A stretch of 52,994 bases of DNA from JAAFHN01 sp031421855 (lineage in GTDB: Bacteria > Pseudomonadota > Gammaproteobacteria > Burkholderiales > Burkholderiaceae_C): NCBI GenBank assembly GCA_031421855.1, contig JANOPN010000193.1, positions 1 to 52,994 on the forward strand, written 5' to 3'. Shown piece after piece: positions 14,938-23,216 of the stretch; the first letter of the stretch is position 1, and each line of letters begins with the position of its first letter. A program made the translations under genes and the position numbers. The notes under the pieces were generated by a model. That model was not told the DNA's origin, made no database searches, and was given only the letters and a program-made list of their open reading frames with translations.

Positions 14938-15488
14938 GATGCTTTGTCCTGCGGTGGCTCAGGAAGTTCCTTCATGTACTTGGCGATGTAGAAAACCTGC
15001 CCGCCCAAAAACACCACGGGGAAGATGTATCCCCACAGCTTGAAGCTGACCCAAGCATCGGTCGAGAAATACGCGGCCACATAGCCGTTGATCGCCGACA
15101 TGAAGTAGAAATAAATGATCCATGCAATGCACAGCACACGCCACTGCGCGTCAGGTAGTGTCAAGGCGCTTCCAAGAAGCTTGCTAATTAGGTTCCGGCC
15201 AAAGCCCCAAAGCGCCACACCCAGAACCGTGGCCATACCGGCGTACAAAAACGTGGGTTTCCACTTGATGAATCGCTCGTCGTGCAGTGACAAAGTCAGC
15301 GCGCCAAAGCCAAGGATCATGCCCAAGGTGATCTTGTGCATGGTTGTGAGCGACTTATCGATTGCGTAAATGATCCCCATCTGCACAACCGTCGCTGCCA
15401 TGAGCACCGCAGTGGCGAAATAGATGTCTTTGAGCTTGTACGCCGCAAAAAACAAAACGATGGGGACGAAGTCTAGGATTTGCTTCAT
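14934..15488 (-). CDS. yciB: inner membrane-spanning protein YciB / septation protein A
   Basis: A 184-residue membrane protein with five or six helices, belonging to the YciB (IspZ) family that affects cell-envelope synthesis and division. The start MKQILDFVPIVLFFAAYK is the standard family N-terminus. A longer reading frame exists, but the extension overlaps msrB. The C-terminal WVSFKLWGYIFPVVF and the AYFSTDAW loop are typical. It overlaps both neighbours by 4 nt, within selO-msrB-yciB-bolA. Confidence 0.94.
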   Translation of the reverse strand: MKQILDFVPIVLFFAAYKLKDIYFATAVLMAATVVQMGIIYAIDKSLTTMHKITLGMILGFGALTLSLHDERFIKWKPTFLYAGMATVLGVALWGFGRNLISKLLGSALTLPDAQWRVLCIAWIIYFYFMSAINGYVAAYFSTDAWVSFKLWGYIFPVVFLGGQVFYIAKYMKELPEPPQDKAS

Positions 15489-15925
15489 GCGGCGGCTGAT
15501 GACGTTGAGCTCGAGTTCGAGGGCTTGAAGTCCAGTGAGGCGGAGTTCATGCAATAGCGCAGGCCGGTAGGGGCGGGGCCGTCTTCAAACACATGACCCA
15601 AGTGCGCGCCGCAATCGGGGCAATGCACCTCGGTGCGCACCATCCACAACATGCCATCTTTTTTGGTCTCAATCGCGTCGGGGGCAATGGGGTCAAAAAA
15701 GCTCGGCCAGCCCGAACCGCTTTCATATTTTGTCGTTGATGCAAACAAATCTTTGTCGCAACACATGCACGTGTAGACGCCGCTGGCCTTGTTCGACTCC
15801 AATTTTCCCGAGTAGGCGCGCTCAGTAGCTTCGTGGCGGGTCACGTCAAATGCTTTTGGCTCTGCGCCTTTGAGCGCCAGATGCTCGCGCCATTGCTCGT
15901 CGGTCTTGCTGATTTTGAAACTCAT
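15485..15925 (-). CDS. msrB: peptide-methionine (R)-S-oxide reductase MsrB
   Basis: A 146-residue enzyme that reduces the R-epimer of methionine sulfoxide in proteins. Two CxxC pairs bind structural zinc (CMCCDKDLF and CPDCGAHLGHVF). The catalytic cysteine sits in RYCMNSASLDF, and GSGWPSFF is the substrate loop. A Ser-rich tail follows the domain. The ATG at 15925 overlaps the selO stop (ATGA). No signal peptide, so cytoplasmic. Pairing with SelO and BolA suggests a redox-stress operon. Confidence 0.95.
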   Translation of the reverse strand: MSFKISKTDEQWREHLALKGAEPKAFDVTRHEATERAYSGKLESNKASGVYTCMCCDKDLFASTTKYESGSGWPSFFDPIAPDAIETKKDGMLWMVRTEVHCPDCGAHLGHVFEDGPAPTGLRYCMNSASLDFKPSNSSSTSSAAA

Positions 15926-17499
15926 GAACTGCAACTCACTTCCAAGGTTTGCGCCCAATCCGGGGGCAGGGCGGTGTATTGTTCCACGCCAACGCTGCCG
16001 ATGAATGGCGTTCGCAAGGCGCTCAATAGGCGGTGGGTTTCGCTGAAATCGCCATTTTCGGCGAGTTGAATGGCATTTTGGGCCAAATGGTTTCGCAACA
16101 CCACTTTGGGGTTGGTGTGAGCGGCCAGCGTGTGTGCAGCGACGCGCACGGCCTCGGGGAGCCCAAAAAAGCCATTTTCAGACGATTTTAGTGAAAAATC
16201 AGCACTTGGTCTCCGTATCCATTGAGTTTGATGCTCTACATATGATAGCAACCATGCATCAAAACCGTCGCGGTTGATGAACAGATCGCGCACGAGATTC
16301 TCGCGTGAGCCAGGCTCCAATGCTTGGGCGAAGCTTGCAAAGAAAATCGTCCAATCCGTCCTCTCGGTCGCCAGCAGTTTGAGCAAGGCATCGATGACCG
16401 ATTTGCACTCAGGCGATGCCGCCTGATCGCCACCAATGCCAATTTTGGCAGCCAAAAGTCGCTGCAACTGCGCTGGAAATCGCGTGCGGTAGGGCTCCAA
16501 CGCAGCGATTGCATGTTCTTGGTCGCCGATGAGCGGCAGCAACGCCTGGCCCAGGCAAAACAAGTTCCAGTACGCGGCGTTGGGTTGCTTGTTGTAGGCG
16601 TATCGGCCTTGCGTGTCGGTCTGGTTGCAGATGTGATCCGGGTTGAAGCCGTCTAAAAACCCGAACGGGCCGTAGTCAATCGTCAGACCCAGCACACTCA
16701 TGTTGTCGGTGTTCATCACACCGTGACAAAAACCGACCGCTTGCCACTGCGCAATCGTGTCGCAGGTTCGCTGCGATATCGCCTCGAGCAAGGCGGCATG
16801 GGGTCGGGCGGCATCGCGGCACTGAGGGTAAAAGCGGGCGATCACGTGGTCAGCCAGTGTTCGCAGCTCATTCAATTGATCATTCGCCGAAAAGTGCTCA
16901 AAATGGCCGAATCGGACAAAACTTGGCGCGACGCGGGCCACAACGGCCGCTGTTTCGATCTCTTCGCGGCGAACTGGCTGCGGCGAGCCCGCCAATGCCA
17001 ATGCCCGCGTGGTGGGAATGCCCAGCCCGTGCATTGCCTCGGAGCACAAAAACTCTCGAACGGAGCTGCGCAGCACCGCACGGCCGTCGCCCATGCGTGA
17101 ATACGGCGTCGAACCGGCACCTTTGAGCTGGATCTCGACCTCATCAACCGCGCCAACGCCTGGCCACGACAGATTTCGCCGCAAACCACCCAAAAGCAAG
17201 GCGCGGCCATCTCCCAGCTGACCCGCCCAATGACCGAATTGATGTCCGCTGTAGACGCTGGCGAGGCTTTGGTCCACCGCTGCACCAGGCAGCAAAGCAT
17301 TGCCGGCAAAGGCTTGCAGTGCCTCATTCGACGCAAGCCACTCATCACCCAAACCCAGTTCACTGGCCAGCTCGGGGCTACTCGCCACCCAATGCGGCTG
17401 CTGCAAGCCCTGCGCGGGCAGTCGGGTGTAAAAAGCTTCACCCAACTCTGCAAATGAGTTGCGCCAAGGCCATGGATCGGAAGTCAAACGGGGATTCAT
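15922..17499 (-). CDS. selO: protein adenylyltransferase SelO
   Basis: A 525-residue pseudokinase-fold enzyme of the YdiU/SelO family, which transfers AMP to Ser/Thr/Tyr of target proteins in oxidative stress. Family landmarks are YSGHQFGHWAGQLGDGRA (about residue 94), QLKGAGSTPYSRMGDGRAVL, GVMNTDNMS with the metal-binding Asn, and DYGPFGFLDG. It ends LEVSCSS, lacking selenocysteine as in most bacterial members. Residues about 421-432 and their flank are encoded by a copy of the dispersed repeat and look like an insert between conserved FDAWLLSY and NPKVVLRNHLAQ. It is the first gene of the operon, with a GGGG-containing ribosome site before the ATG at 17499. Confidence 0.94.
   Translation of the reverse strand: MNPRLTSDPWPWRNSFAELGEAFYTRLPAQGLQQPHWVASSPELASELGLGDEWLASNEALQAFAGNALLPGAAVDQSLASVYSGHQFGHWAGQLGDGRALLLGGLRRNLSWPGVGAVDEVEIQLKGAGSTPYSRMGDGRAVLRSSVREFLCSEAMHGLGIPTTRALALAGSPQPVRREEIETAAVVARVAPSFVRFGHFEHFSANDQLNELRTLADHVIARFYPQCRDAARPHAALLEAISQRTCDTIAQWQAVGFCHGVMNTDNMSVLGLTIDYGPFGFLDGFNPDHICNQTDTQGRYAYNKQPNAAYWNLFCLGQALLPLIGDQEHAIAALEPYRTRFPAQLQRLLAAKIGIGGDQAASPECKSVIDALLKLLATERTDWTIFFASFAQALEPGSRENLVRDLFINRDGFDAWLLSYVEHQTQWIRRPSADFSLKSSENGFFGLPEAVRVAAHTLAAHTNPKVVLRNHLAQNAIQLAENGDFSETHRLLSALRTPFIGSVGVEQYTALPPDWAQTLEVSCSS
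16206..16237 (+). repeat. dispersed 32-bp repeat, copy R3 (in selO)
   Basis: TTGGTCTCCGTATCCATTGA ... ATGCTCT on the plus strand, antisense to selO. The complementary strand is translated in frame as part of an insert near the SelO C-terminus. Confidence 0.72.
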
Positions 17500-17564
17500 G
17501 AACGCATTGTCCCCGCCCGTGAACCGCGATTGAATTTGTCCCATCAAAAAAAAGTTACTTTTTG

Positions 17565-17596
17565 ATAGCAACGAACCCAATGAATCCGTTGACCAG
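17565..17596 (-). repeat. dispersed 32-bp repeat, copy R4 (selO / transpeptidase intergenic)
   Basis: Minus-strand copy (CTGGTCAACGGATTCATT ... GTTGCTATCAAAAAG) in the divergent promoter region between selO and the L,D-transpeptidase gene, 66 nt from the selO start. The right flank CAAAAAG is the same as in copy R2. Confidence 0.82.
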
Positions 17597-17660
17597 AGGC
17601 ATATTTTGCATAAAATTAGCCTGTTGGTATGATTTTGAGCACCTTTTGAAAGACTTTGCC

Positions 17661-19010
17661 ATGACACCTCCAACTTGGACGCGAAAAGTTTGGCTTGCCG
17701 CCTGTTGCCTTGCACTGGCAGCCTGTTCTACCGTTGGCGACAAGCTAACCCCCGAGCGGATTGCGCGGTACACCCATGCTGATTTCGTCGCACCGATCGC
17801 TTCGTCTGCGGGCTCTGACGCGCAACTGGCCGATGCGCGGGCCAAAATCTCGGCCGGGTTGATGCTTGATTCGAGCTTTGCACAGATCGCGCAGGCGCTT
17901 TGGGCCGTGCAGTTTTTTGGCATAGAACAGGCTGTGGGCCTGACTCTTTTGGAGCGCGCTTTGCCCAAGCTGATCGAGATGACACCCGCCGAGCAGCGTG
18001 GCGTGTTGTCTGCCGCTCACACGATTGCGCCAAGACTTGCCGCGCCGCTGGTTCGCCCGCAATTGAGCCGCATCGCCACGCCACGCGAATTTGCCATCGC
18101 CAGCCATGTGCTGATGCGCGGCGGCACCCAAGAGTCCTCGAAGACGGATCGCAAATTCATTAGCGATGCTAAAAAAATCGCCTTTCCGACAGAACCCGTG
18201 ATGGTTGAAGACCCGGACATCGGCGAGCCTAGGCTCTTGGCACTGCAAAGATTGCTGGCTGATCACGCGCCAGGACTCGCTCGCCCGCCGCTTTTGGAGT
18301 TGCTGCGCGCCCCATTCAAAGCCGGGCTGCCAGTCGTGTACAGCTTTCAGCGCACGGGGCGACAACACTTTGGACTGGTGATGATTCGGGGCGCAGATGG
18401 CAAATTTGTGCGAAACGACGACGGCAGCTACTTTGCGCTGCCGCAATTGGCTCTGGCACTCACCGAGTTGCCCGGCACCTTGACCAATGGCAACACGCCT
18501 CAGGGGCTGTTCACAATCGTCGGGGCAGGCATTGCAAACAACAAATGGATCGGGCCAACACCCTATTTGGAGTCTCGAGTGCCGGTTGAAGCCACAGTCG
18601 CAGACTTTGAACACACCGCGGCGTCGCAGGGTACGGTAACTTGGGGGCATGAGCGCTACACCGCTTTGTTGCCACAGAGTTGGCGCGGCTACGCACCGTT
18701 TCAAGAGGCGTATTTGGCAGGGCGGGCGGGGCGGGATGAGATGATCATCCACGGCACCACAATCAACTCAAACAATTACAGCGGTCGCTCCTTCTACCCC
18801 GGAACCCCGTCGGCCGGCTGCTTGGTCGTCATGGAAACGTGGGACGCTGACACCGGGCAAATGACGCAAAGCAACCAACTTAGACTGCTCAAAGCGTTCA
18901 CCAAGGACGGGTTTGACCGTGGCTATTTGGTCGTCGTTGAGCTGGATTCCGAGCCTCGCGCGGTCGCGCTCTCCGACCTTGCGAGCGAGCTGGAAGCAAT
19001 TGGCAACTGA
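17661..19010 (+). CDS. L,D-transpeptidase (YkuD) family lipoprotein
   Basis: A 449-residue protein with a lipoprotein signal (LALAACS, lipid-attached Cys22), so membrane-anchored and facing the periplasm. The C-terminal half has the YkuD catalytic layout: NGNTPQGLFTIVG, an HGTT histidine near residue 363 and the PSAGCLVV nucleophile cysteine near residue 386. Such enzymes form 3-3 peptidoglycan cross-links or attach lipoproteins to the wall. The N-terminal 200 residues match nothing I recognise. The ATG at 17661 is preferred over earlier in-frame starts because it gives the lipobox. The stop lies within a tandem 11-bp repeat. Confidence 0.82.
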   Translation: MTPPTWTRKVWLAACCLALAACSTVGDKLTPERIARYTHADFVAPIASSAGSDAQLADARAKISAGLMLDSSFAQIAQALWAVQFFGIEQAVGLTLLERALPKLIEMTPAEQRGVLSAAHTIAPRLAAPLVRPQLSRIATPREFAIASHVLMRGGTQESSKTDRKFISDAKKIAFPTEPVMVEDPDIGEPRLLALQRLLADHAPGLARPPLLELLRAPFKAGLPVVYSFQRTGRQHFGLVMIRGADGKFVRNDDGSYFALPQLALALTELPGTLTNGNTPQGLFTIVGAGIANNKWIGPTPYLESRVPVEATVADFEHTAASQGTVTWGHERYTALLPQSWRGYAPFQEAYLAGRAGRDEMIIHGTTINSNNYSGRSFYPGTPSAGCLVVMETWDADTGQMTQSNQLRLLKAFTKDGFDRGYLVVVELDSEPRAVALSDLASELEAIGN

Positions 19011-19031
19011 TTGGCAACTGATTGGCAACCC
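18999..19031 (+). repeat. 3 x 11-bp tandem repeat over a stop codon
   Basis: ATTGGCAACTG occurs twice back to back, then a third unit with its last two bases changed (ATTGGCAACCC). The first junction makes the TGA that ends the transpeptidase gene. Because 11 is not a multiple of three, gain or loss of a unit would not change that C-terminus but would alter the spacer to the next gene. Confidence 0.85.
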
Positions 19032-19083
19032 GTCGTCGGCTGAGTGCGGATACGATTCGCAAACTAACCCACAGGAGACACCC

Positions 19084-20708
19084 ATGTTTGGATTGATGCA
19101 GCAAGGTCCTTTGCTGATTTCGTCGTTGATCGAGTTTGCCAGCCGCCACCACGGTGACTCTGAAATCATTTCGCGCCGGGTCGAAGGCGATATTCACCGC
19201 AGCAACTGGGCCACCATTGCCAAGCGCTCGGCCCAAGTTGCCCACGCAATTGACTCATTGGGTATTGCCAAGGGCGCTCGCGTGGCGACTTTGGCCTGGA
19301 ACGGCTACCGCCATTTGGAGATCTACTTTGGGGTCAGCGGCTCGGAGCGCGTGTTACACACGCTGAATCCCAGGCTTCACCCAGACCAAATCGCATGGAT
19401 CACCAACCACGCCGAAGACGAAGTTTTGTGCTTTGACATGTCGTTTTTGCCACTCGTGCAGGCTTTTGCGCCCAAGTGCACCACCGTCAAACACTTCATC
19501 GCCATGTGCGACGCAGACAAGCTACCGGACAACACCGGTATCGCCAATTTGCACAGCTACGAAGCCTGGATGGGGCAACGTGCCCAAAGCTATGACTGGC
19601 CGACGTTTGACGAAAACACCGCGTCAAGCATTTGCTACACCAGCGGCACCACCGGCAACCCCAAGGCTGCCGTGTATTCGCACCGCTCGACCGTTTTGCA
19701 CGCCTACGCAGCGGCCCTGCCCGATGTCATGAGCCTGAGTGCACGAGACAGCGTGCTGCCTGTCGTGCCAATGTTCCACGTCAACGCATGGGGCATTCCC
19801 TATTCGGCGGCCCTCGTGGGTTGCAAGTTGGTGTTTCCAGGCCCGGCGCTTGACGGCAAGTCAATCTATGAGTTGTTGGAGTCTGAGCGGGTCTCGTATG
19901 CAGCCGGTGTGCCCACAGTCTGGCAAATGTTGCTTGGGCACATGGGGTCCAATTCGCTCAAGTTCAGCACGCTCAAGCGCACCGTCATCGGCGGCAGCGC
20001 ATGCCCTCCCGCAATGATTGCGGCCTTCAACGACACCTATGGTGTCGAGGTGTTGCATGCGTGGGGCATGACTGAGTTGTCGCCGCTTGGCACACTTTGC
20101 ACACTCAAAAACAAGCACGACGGCCTGAGCGACGCTGAGAAAATGATGTGCGACTCAAGCAAGGCCGCGCGATTTTCGGTGTCGACATGAAGATCGTATC
20201 GGACGATGGGACGGAACTGCCGTGGGATGGCAAGAGTTTTGGCGATTTGCTGGTCAAAGGCCCTTGGGTCGTGCGCGAGTACTTTAAGGGCGAGGGCGGT
20301 GACCCCTTGGTTGACGGCTGGTTCCCGACCGGTGATGTCGCCACCATCGACCCAGATGGATACATGCAGATAACGGATCGCAGCAAAGACGTCATCAAGT
20401 CCGGCGGCGAATGGATCAGCTCGATCGACATCGAAAACATCGCCATGTCCCACCCAGCCGTGGCCATGGCGGCCTGCATCGGCGTGGCCCACCCAAAATG
20501 GGACGAGCGACCCATCATCGCGGTCGTTAAAAAGGCCGCAGTGGCCGTCAGCCGCGACGAACTGATCGCGTTTTTTGATGGCAAAACCGCCAAGTGGCAA
20601 GTCCCAGACGATGTGGTTTTTGTCGATGCAATCCCACTTGGCGCAACCGGCAAGATGTTGAAGACAAAACTGCGCGAACAGCTCAAGGACTACCGACTGC
20701 CGGCTTGA
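19084..20708 (+). pseudogene. long-chain/medium-chain fatty acid--CoA ligase, interrupted by one frameshift
   Basis: An AMP-forming acyl-CoA synthetase (acid + ATP + CoA to acyl-CoA) of about 541 residues if the frame is repaired. Frame 1 runs from ATG 19084, behind an AGGAGA site, to a stop at 20190. It carries the P-loop YTSGTTGNPKAAVYSHRS and the WGMTELSPLGT motif. The C-terminal domain (FGVDMKIV, GWFPTGDVATIDPDGYM, TDRSKDVIKSGGEWIS, GATGKM) continues in another frame from about 20148 to 20708. The break lies near 20149, after ATGATG. One missing base there restores the spacing I expect for the family. It could be a sequencing error, a recent mutation or recoding. It sits directly upstream of the Liv transporter genes. 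Confidence 0.88.
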
Positions 20709-20760
20709 GGGCGATTCGTCGCGAAGGTGTCAAAACCAAGTGCAGTGGCAGAAGCGAATG

Positions 20761-20790
20761 ATTGAATCTCGGGCATTCCCGAGGTTCGAT
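20761..20790 (+). promoter_or_regulatory. 13-bp hairpin in the binding-protein leader
   Basis: Arms 20761-20773 and 20778-20790 pair over 13 bp (two G-U pairs) around a CATT loop. There is no T run after it, so it is not a classical terminator. It may protect or delimit the 5' end of the mRNA for the highly expressed binding protein. Confidence 0.6.
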
Positions 20791-20807
20791 ACGGCGCAAT
20801 TGCGGGT

Positions 20808-20876
20808 AGTCTCCACGCAGTTCAGAAACCAATTCGGCCAACTTGTATTCAAGGCCGAGTTCCAATCGTGGAGACT
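20808..20876 (+). promoter_or_regulatory. structured leader that pairs with the ribosome site
   Basis: AGTCTCCACG (20808-20817) is perfectly complementary to CGTGGAGACT (20867-20876), which contains the GGAG ribosome site of the gene starting at 20881. Inside the closed loop a second stem (AATTCGGCC against GGCCGAGTT, one wobble) caps a 13-nt loop. If formed, the outer stem would hide the ribosome site, giving translational control of the binding protein. Confidence 0.5.
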
Positions 20877-20880
20877 CTCG

Positions 20881-22113
20881 ATGAAAGCTGTTGTGCGTAC
20901 CCTTGCTGTTGCCGCTTTGGCCAGCGCCGCCAGTTTGGCGTTTGCTCAAAAAGGGGAAACCGTGCGCGTTGCGCACATCGATCCTTTTTCGGGGCCCTTT
21001 GCAAACGTGGGCCAAAACCAGCTGAAAAGCTGGCAATTTGTGTCCGAACGCTATGCTGGTGTTAAGAACCCAGCTGGTGTCAAGCTTGAATTTGTCGGTT
21101 TTGACAACAAAGGCTCGCCGCAAGAGAGCTTGAATGCATTCAAAGCAGCCGTCGACCAAGGCTTTCGCTACATCACCCAAGGCAATGGATCAGGTGCGGC
21201 CACTGCGTTGATTGACGCGGTCAACAAGCACAACGAGCGCAACCCCGGCAAAGAGGTGGTGTACATCAACTACGCCGCTGTTGATCCAGCGCTGACCAAC
21301 GAGCGGTGCAGCTTTTGGCACTTCCGCCTCGACGCTGACACCTCAATGAAGATGGAAGCCTTGACCAGCTACATCAAAGATCAGCCGGCTGTGACCAGCG
21401 TGTATCTGATCAATCAAAACTACTCACACGGCCAACAGGTCGCGAATTTCTTCAAGTCAGGCATCGCCCGCAAACGCCCAGAAGTCAAAATCGCCGGTGA
21501 AGACTTGCATCCACTGGGTCAAGTCAAAGACTTTGCCCCGTACATCGCCAAGATCAAGGCCTCTGGCGCCAACGCCATCGTCACGGGCAACTGGGGCACC
21601 GACATGACCCTGTTGGTCAAGGCGCTGAATGACTCAGGCATGAAAATCCCACTCTACGCGTATTACGCGGGTGTGACGGGCACGCCCACCGCGCTGGCTC
21701 AGGGCAAGGACATGAATGTCAGCCAAGTGGCGATTAGCCATTCGAACTTTACGGGCGAATTGCGCGAGATTCGCAATGAGTTCAAGAAAAAGTTCAATGA
21801 CGATTACTACACCTTCCAAACCTTGCTCGGCGTGAACATGCTCACCCAAGGCATGGCAAACGCCAAGAGCACGGACCCAGTCAAAGTGGCAACCGCCATG
21901 AGTGGTATGAGCTTCAAGGGCTTGGGCAATGAGGCGACCATGCGAAAAGCAGATCACCAGTTGCAGCAGCACATGTACATCAGCAAATGGGTCAAGGCTA
22001 CGCCAAAAGACCCCTACAGCGAAGAGAATACCGGCTTCAATTTTGCGCCGATCAAAACGCTGGAGCCCTACATTTCAAGCACGCCAACATCGTGCCAAAT
22101 GAAACGCCCCTGA
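20881..22113 (+). CDS. ABC transporter substrate-binding protein, HAAT (LivK-like) family
   Basis: A 410-residue periplasmic binding protein. A signal peptide (MKAVVRTLAVAALASAASLA, cut after AFA near residue 23) precedes a type I periplasmic-binding fold: HIDPFSGPFANVGQNQ at the ligand edge, ITQGNGSGAAT, and YLINQNYSHG. It captures the substrate for LivHM below. Binding proteins next to acyl-CoA ligases often serve hydrophobic or aromatic acids and amides rather than leucine, and the neighbours here fit that. The ATG at 20881 is fixed by the GGAG site and the signal peptide. The upstream leader is strongly structured. Confidence 0.92.
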   Translation: MKAVVRTLAVAALASAASLAFAQKGETVRVAHIDPFSGPFANVGQNQLKSWQFVSERYAGVKNPAGVKLEFVGFDNKGSPQESLNAFKAAVDQGFRYITQGNGSGAATALIDAVNKHNERNPGKEVVYINYAAVDPALTNERCSFWHFRLDADTSMKMEALTSYIKDQPAVTSVYLINQNYSHGQQVANFFKSGIARKRPEVKIAGEDLHPLGQVKDFAPYIAKIKASGANAIVTGNWGTDMTLLVKALNDSGMKIPLYAYYAGVTGTPTALAQGKDMNVSQVAISHSNFTGELREIRNEFKKKFNDDYYTFQTLLGVNMLTQGMANAKSTDPVKVATAMSGMSFKGLGNEATMRKADHQLQQHMYISKWVKATPKDPYSEENTGFNFAPIKTLEPYISSTPTSCQMKRP

Positions 22114-22164
22114 TTGCATTTTGCGGTCGTCAACTGGGCTGAATTCCGGTTGACTTCGCTTTGG

Positions 22165-22232
22165 ATGCCCGCTTGGATACGCGGCTGAACGGCAGTTAAC
22201 ACGCCGATTGGTCGCTCGATTCGGGCGGGCAT
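22165..22232 (+). promoter_or_regulatory. long-range inverted repeat between binding protein and livH
   Basis: ATGCCCGC (22165-22172) and GCGGGCAT (22225-22232) are perfect complements 52 nt apart in the 147-nt gap between the two genes. A further pair GTCAAC/GTTGAC lies at 22129-22134 and 22149-22154. They may form a 3' stabilising structure that keeps the binding-protein message more abundant than that of the permeases. Confidence 0.35.
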
Positions 22233-22260
22233 ATTTCTTCAAACTCATGGGTGTCAACAA

Positions 22261-23214
22261 ATGGATCTCAACACCATCGCGATCTCCTTGCTCAACGGAT
22301 TGAGCTATGGACTGCTCTTGTTCATGCTCAGCTCGGGGCTCACCTTGATCTTCAGCATGATGGGGGTTCTGAATTTCGCCCATGCGTCGTTTTACATGGT
22401 GGGGGCTTATGTGGCTTACACCACATCGCAAATCGTCGGATTTTGGCCAGCGTTGATCGTCGCGCCCGTCGTCGTGGGCTTGATGGGTGCTGCGTTCGAG
22501 CGCTTCTGTCTGCGACGGGTGCACGCATTTGGTCACGTGCCCGAGCTCTTGATCACATTTGGTTTGAGCTACGTGTTGCTAGAGCTTGTGCAACTCGTTT
22601 GGGGCCGCGGATCGATGGACTATCGCGTGCCGCCCGAATTGGTCGGTCCGCTCTTCACATTGGGAGGGACTGAATTTCCCAAATACCGCGCGTTCATGAT
22701 GCTGATCGCCGTGCTCATGCTTGTCAGCGTGTGGTTGTTGCTCACCCGAACCCGAATTGGCTTGGTGATTCAAGCCTCACTCACGCACCCGCAAACGGTT
22801 GAGGCGCTTGGCCACAATGTGCCGCGGGTATTGATGCTAGTTTTTGGTGGCGGCACCGCGCTGGCGGGTCTTGCTGGTGTGATTGGCGGCAATGCCTTCG
22901 TGACGGAGCCTGGAATGGCCATCGCAGTCGGTGCAATTATTTTTGTCGTCGTTGTCGTTGGCGGCATGGGTTCATTAGCAGGCGCGTTTGTGGCATCGGT
23001 GCTGATCGGCGTGCTGCAGACCTTCGCGGTGGCCATTGATGTGTCGTTGATGAGCACGTTAAACAGCCTGGGCGCAAGCATTGGCGACAAAACGTTTGGC
23101 TACGAGCTGTGGAAACTCAAAGTGAGCCAAATTGCACCGATTTTGCCGTTTTTGCTTTTGGTGTTGATTCTGATATTCCGGCCCAAGGGTCTACTTGGCA
23201 CTCGGGAGGGCTGA
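22261..23214 (+). CDS. livH: branched-chain amino acid/amide ABC transporter permease LivH
   Basis: A 317-residue inner-membrane permease of about eight helices. LivH landmarks are NGLSYGLLLFMLSSGLTLIFSM at the N-terminus (shown by GLTLIF), NFAHASFYM, TFGLSYVLLELVQLVWG, VVVVGGMGSLAGAF and the terminal FRPKGLLG. It forms the channel with LivM. The stop at 23214 is 2 nt before the livM start, so the two are one transcription unit. Confidence 0.93.
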   Translation: MDLNTIAISLLNGLSYGLLLFMLSSGLTLIFSMMGVLNFAHASFYMVGAYVAYTTSQIVGFWPALIVAPVVVGLMGAAFERFCLRRVHAFGHVPELLITFGLSYVLLELVQLVWGRGSMDYRVPPELVGPLFTLGGTEFPKYRAFMMLIAVLMLVSVWLLLTRTRIGLVIQASLTHPQTVEALGHNVPRVLMLVFGGGTALAGLAGVIGGNAFVTEPGMAIAVGAIIFVVVVVGGMGSLAGAFVASVLIGVLQTFAVAIDVSLMSTLNSLGASIGDKTFGYELWKLKVSQIAPILPFLLLVLILIFRPKGLLGTREG

Positions 23215-23216
23215 TC

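Noticed and set aside
18146..18170. Possible further copy of the dispersed repeat inside the transpeptidase gene
   Set aside because: GGATCGCAAATTCATT and GATGCTAAAAAAA recall the family, but the left end TTGGTC is missing and gaps are needed to align it. Too weak to call by eye.
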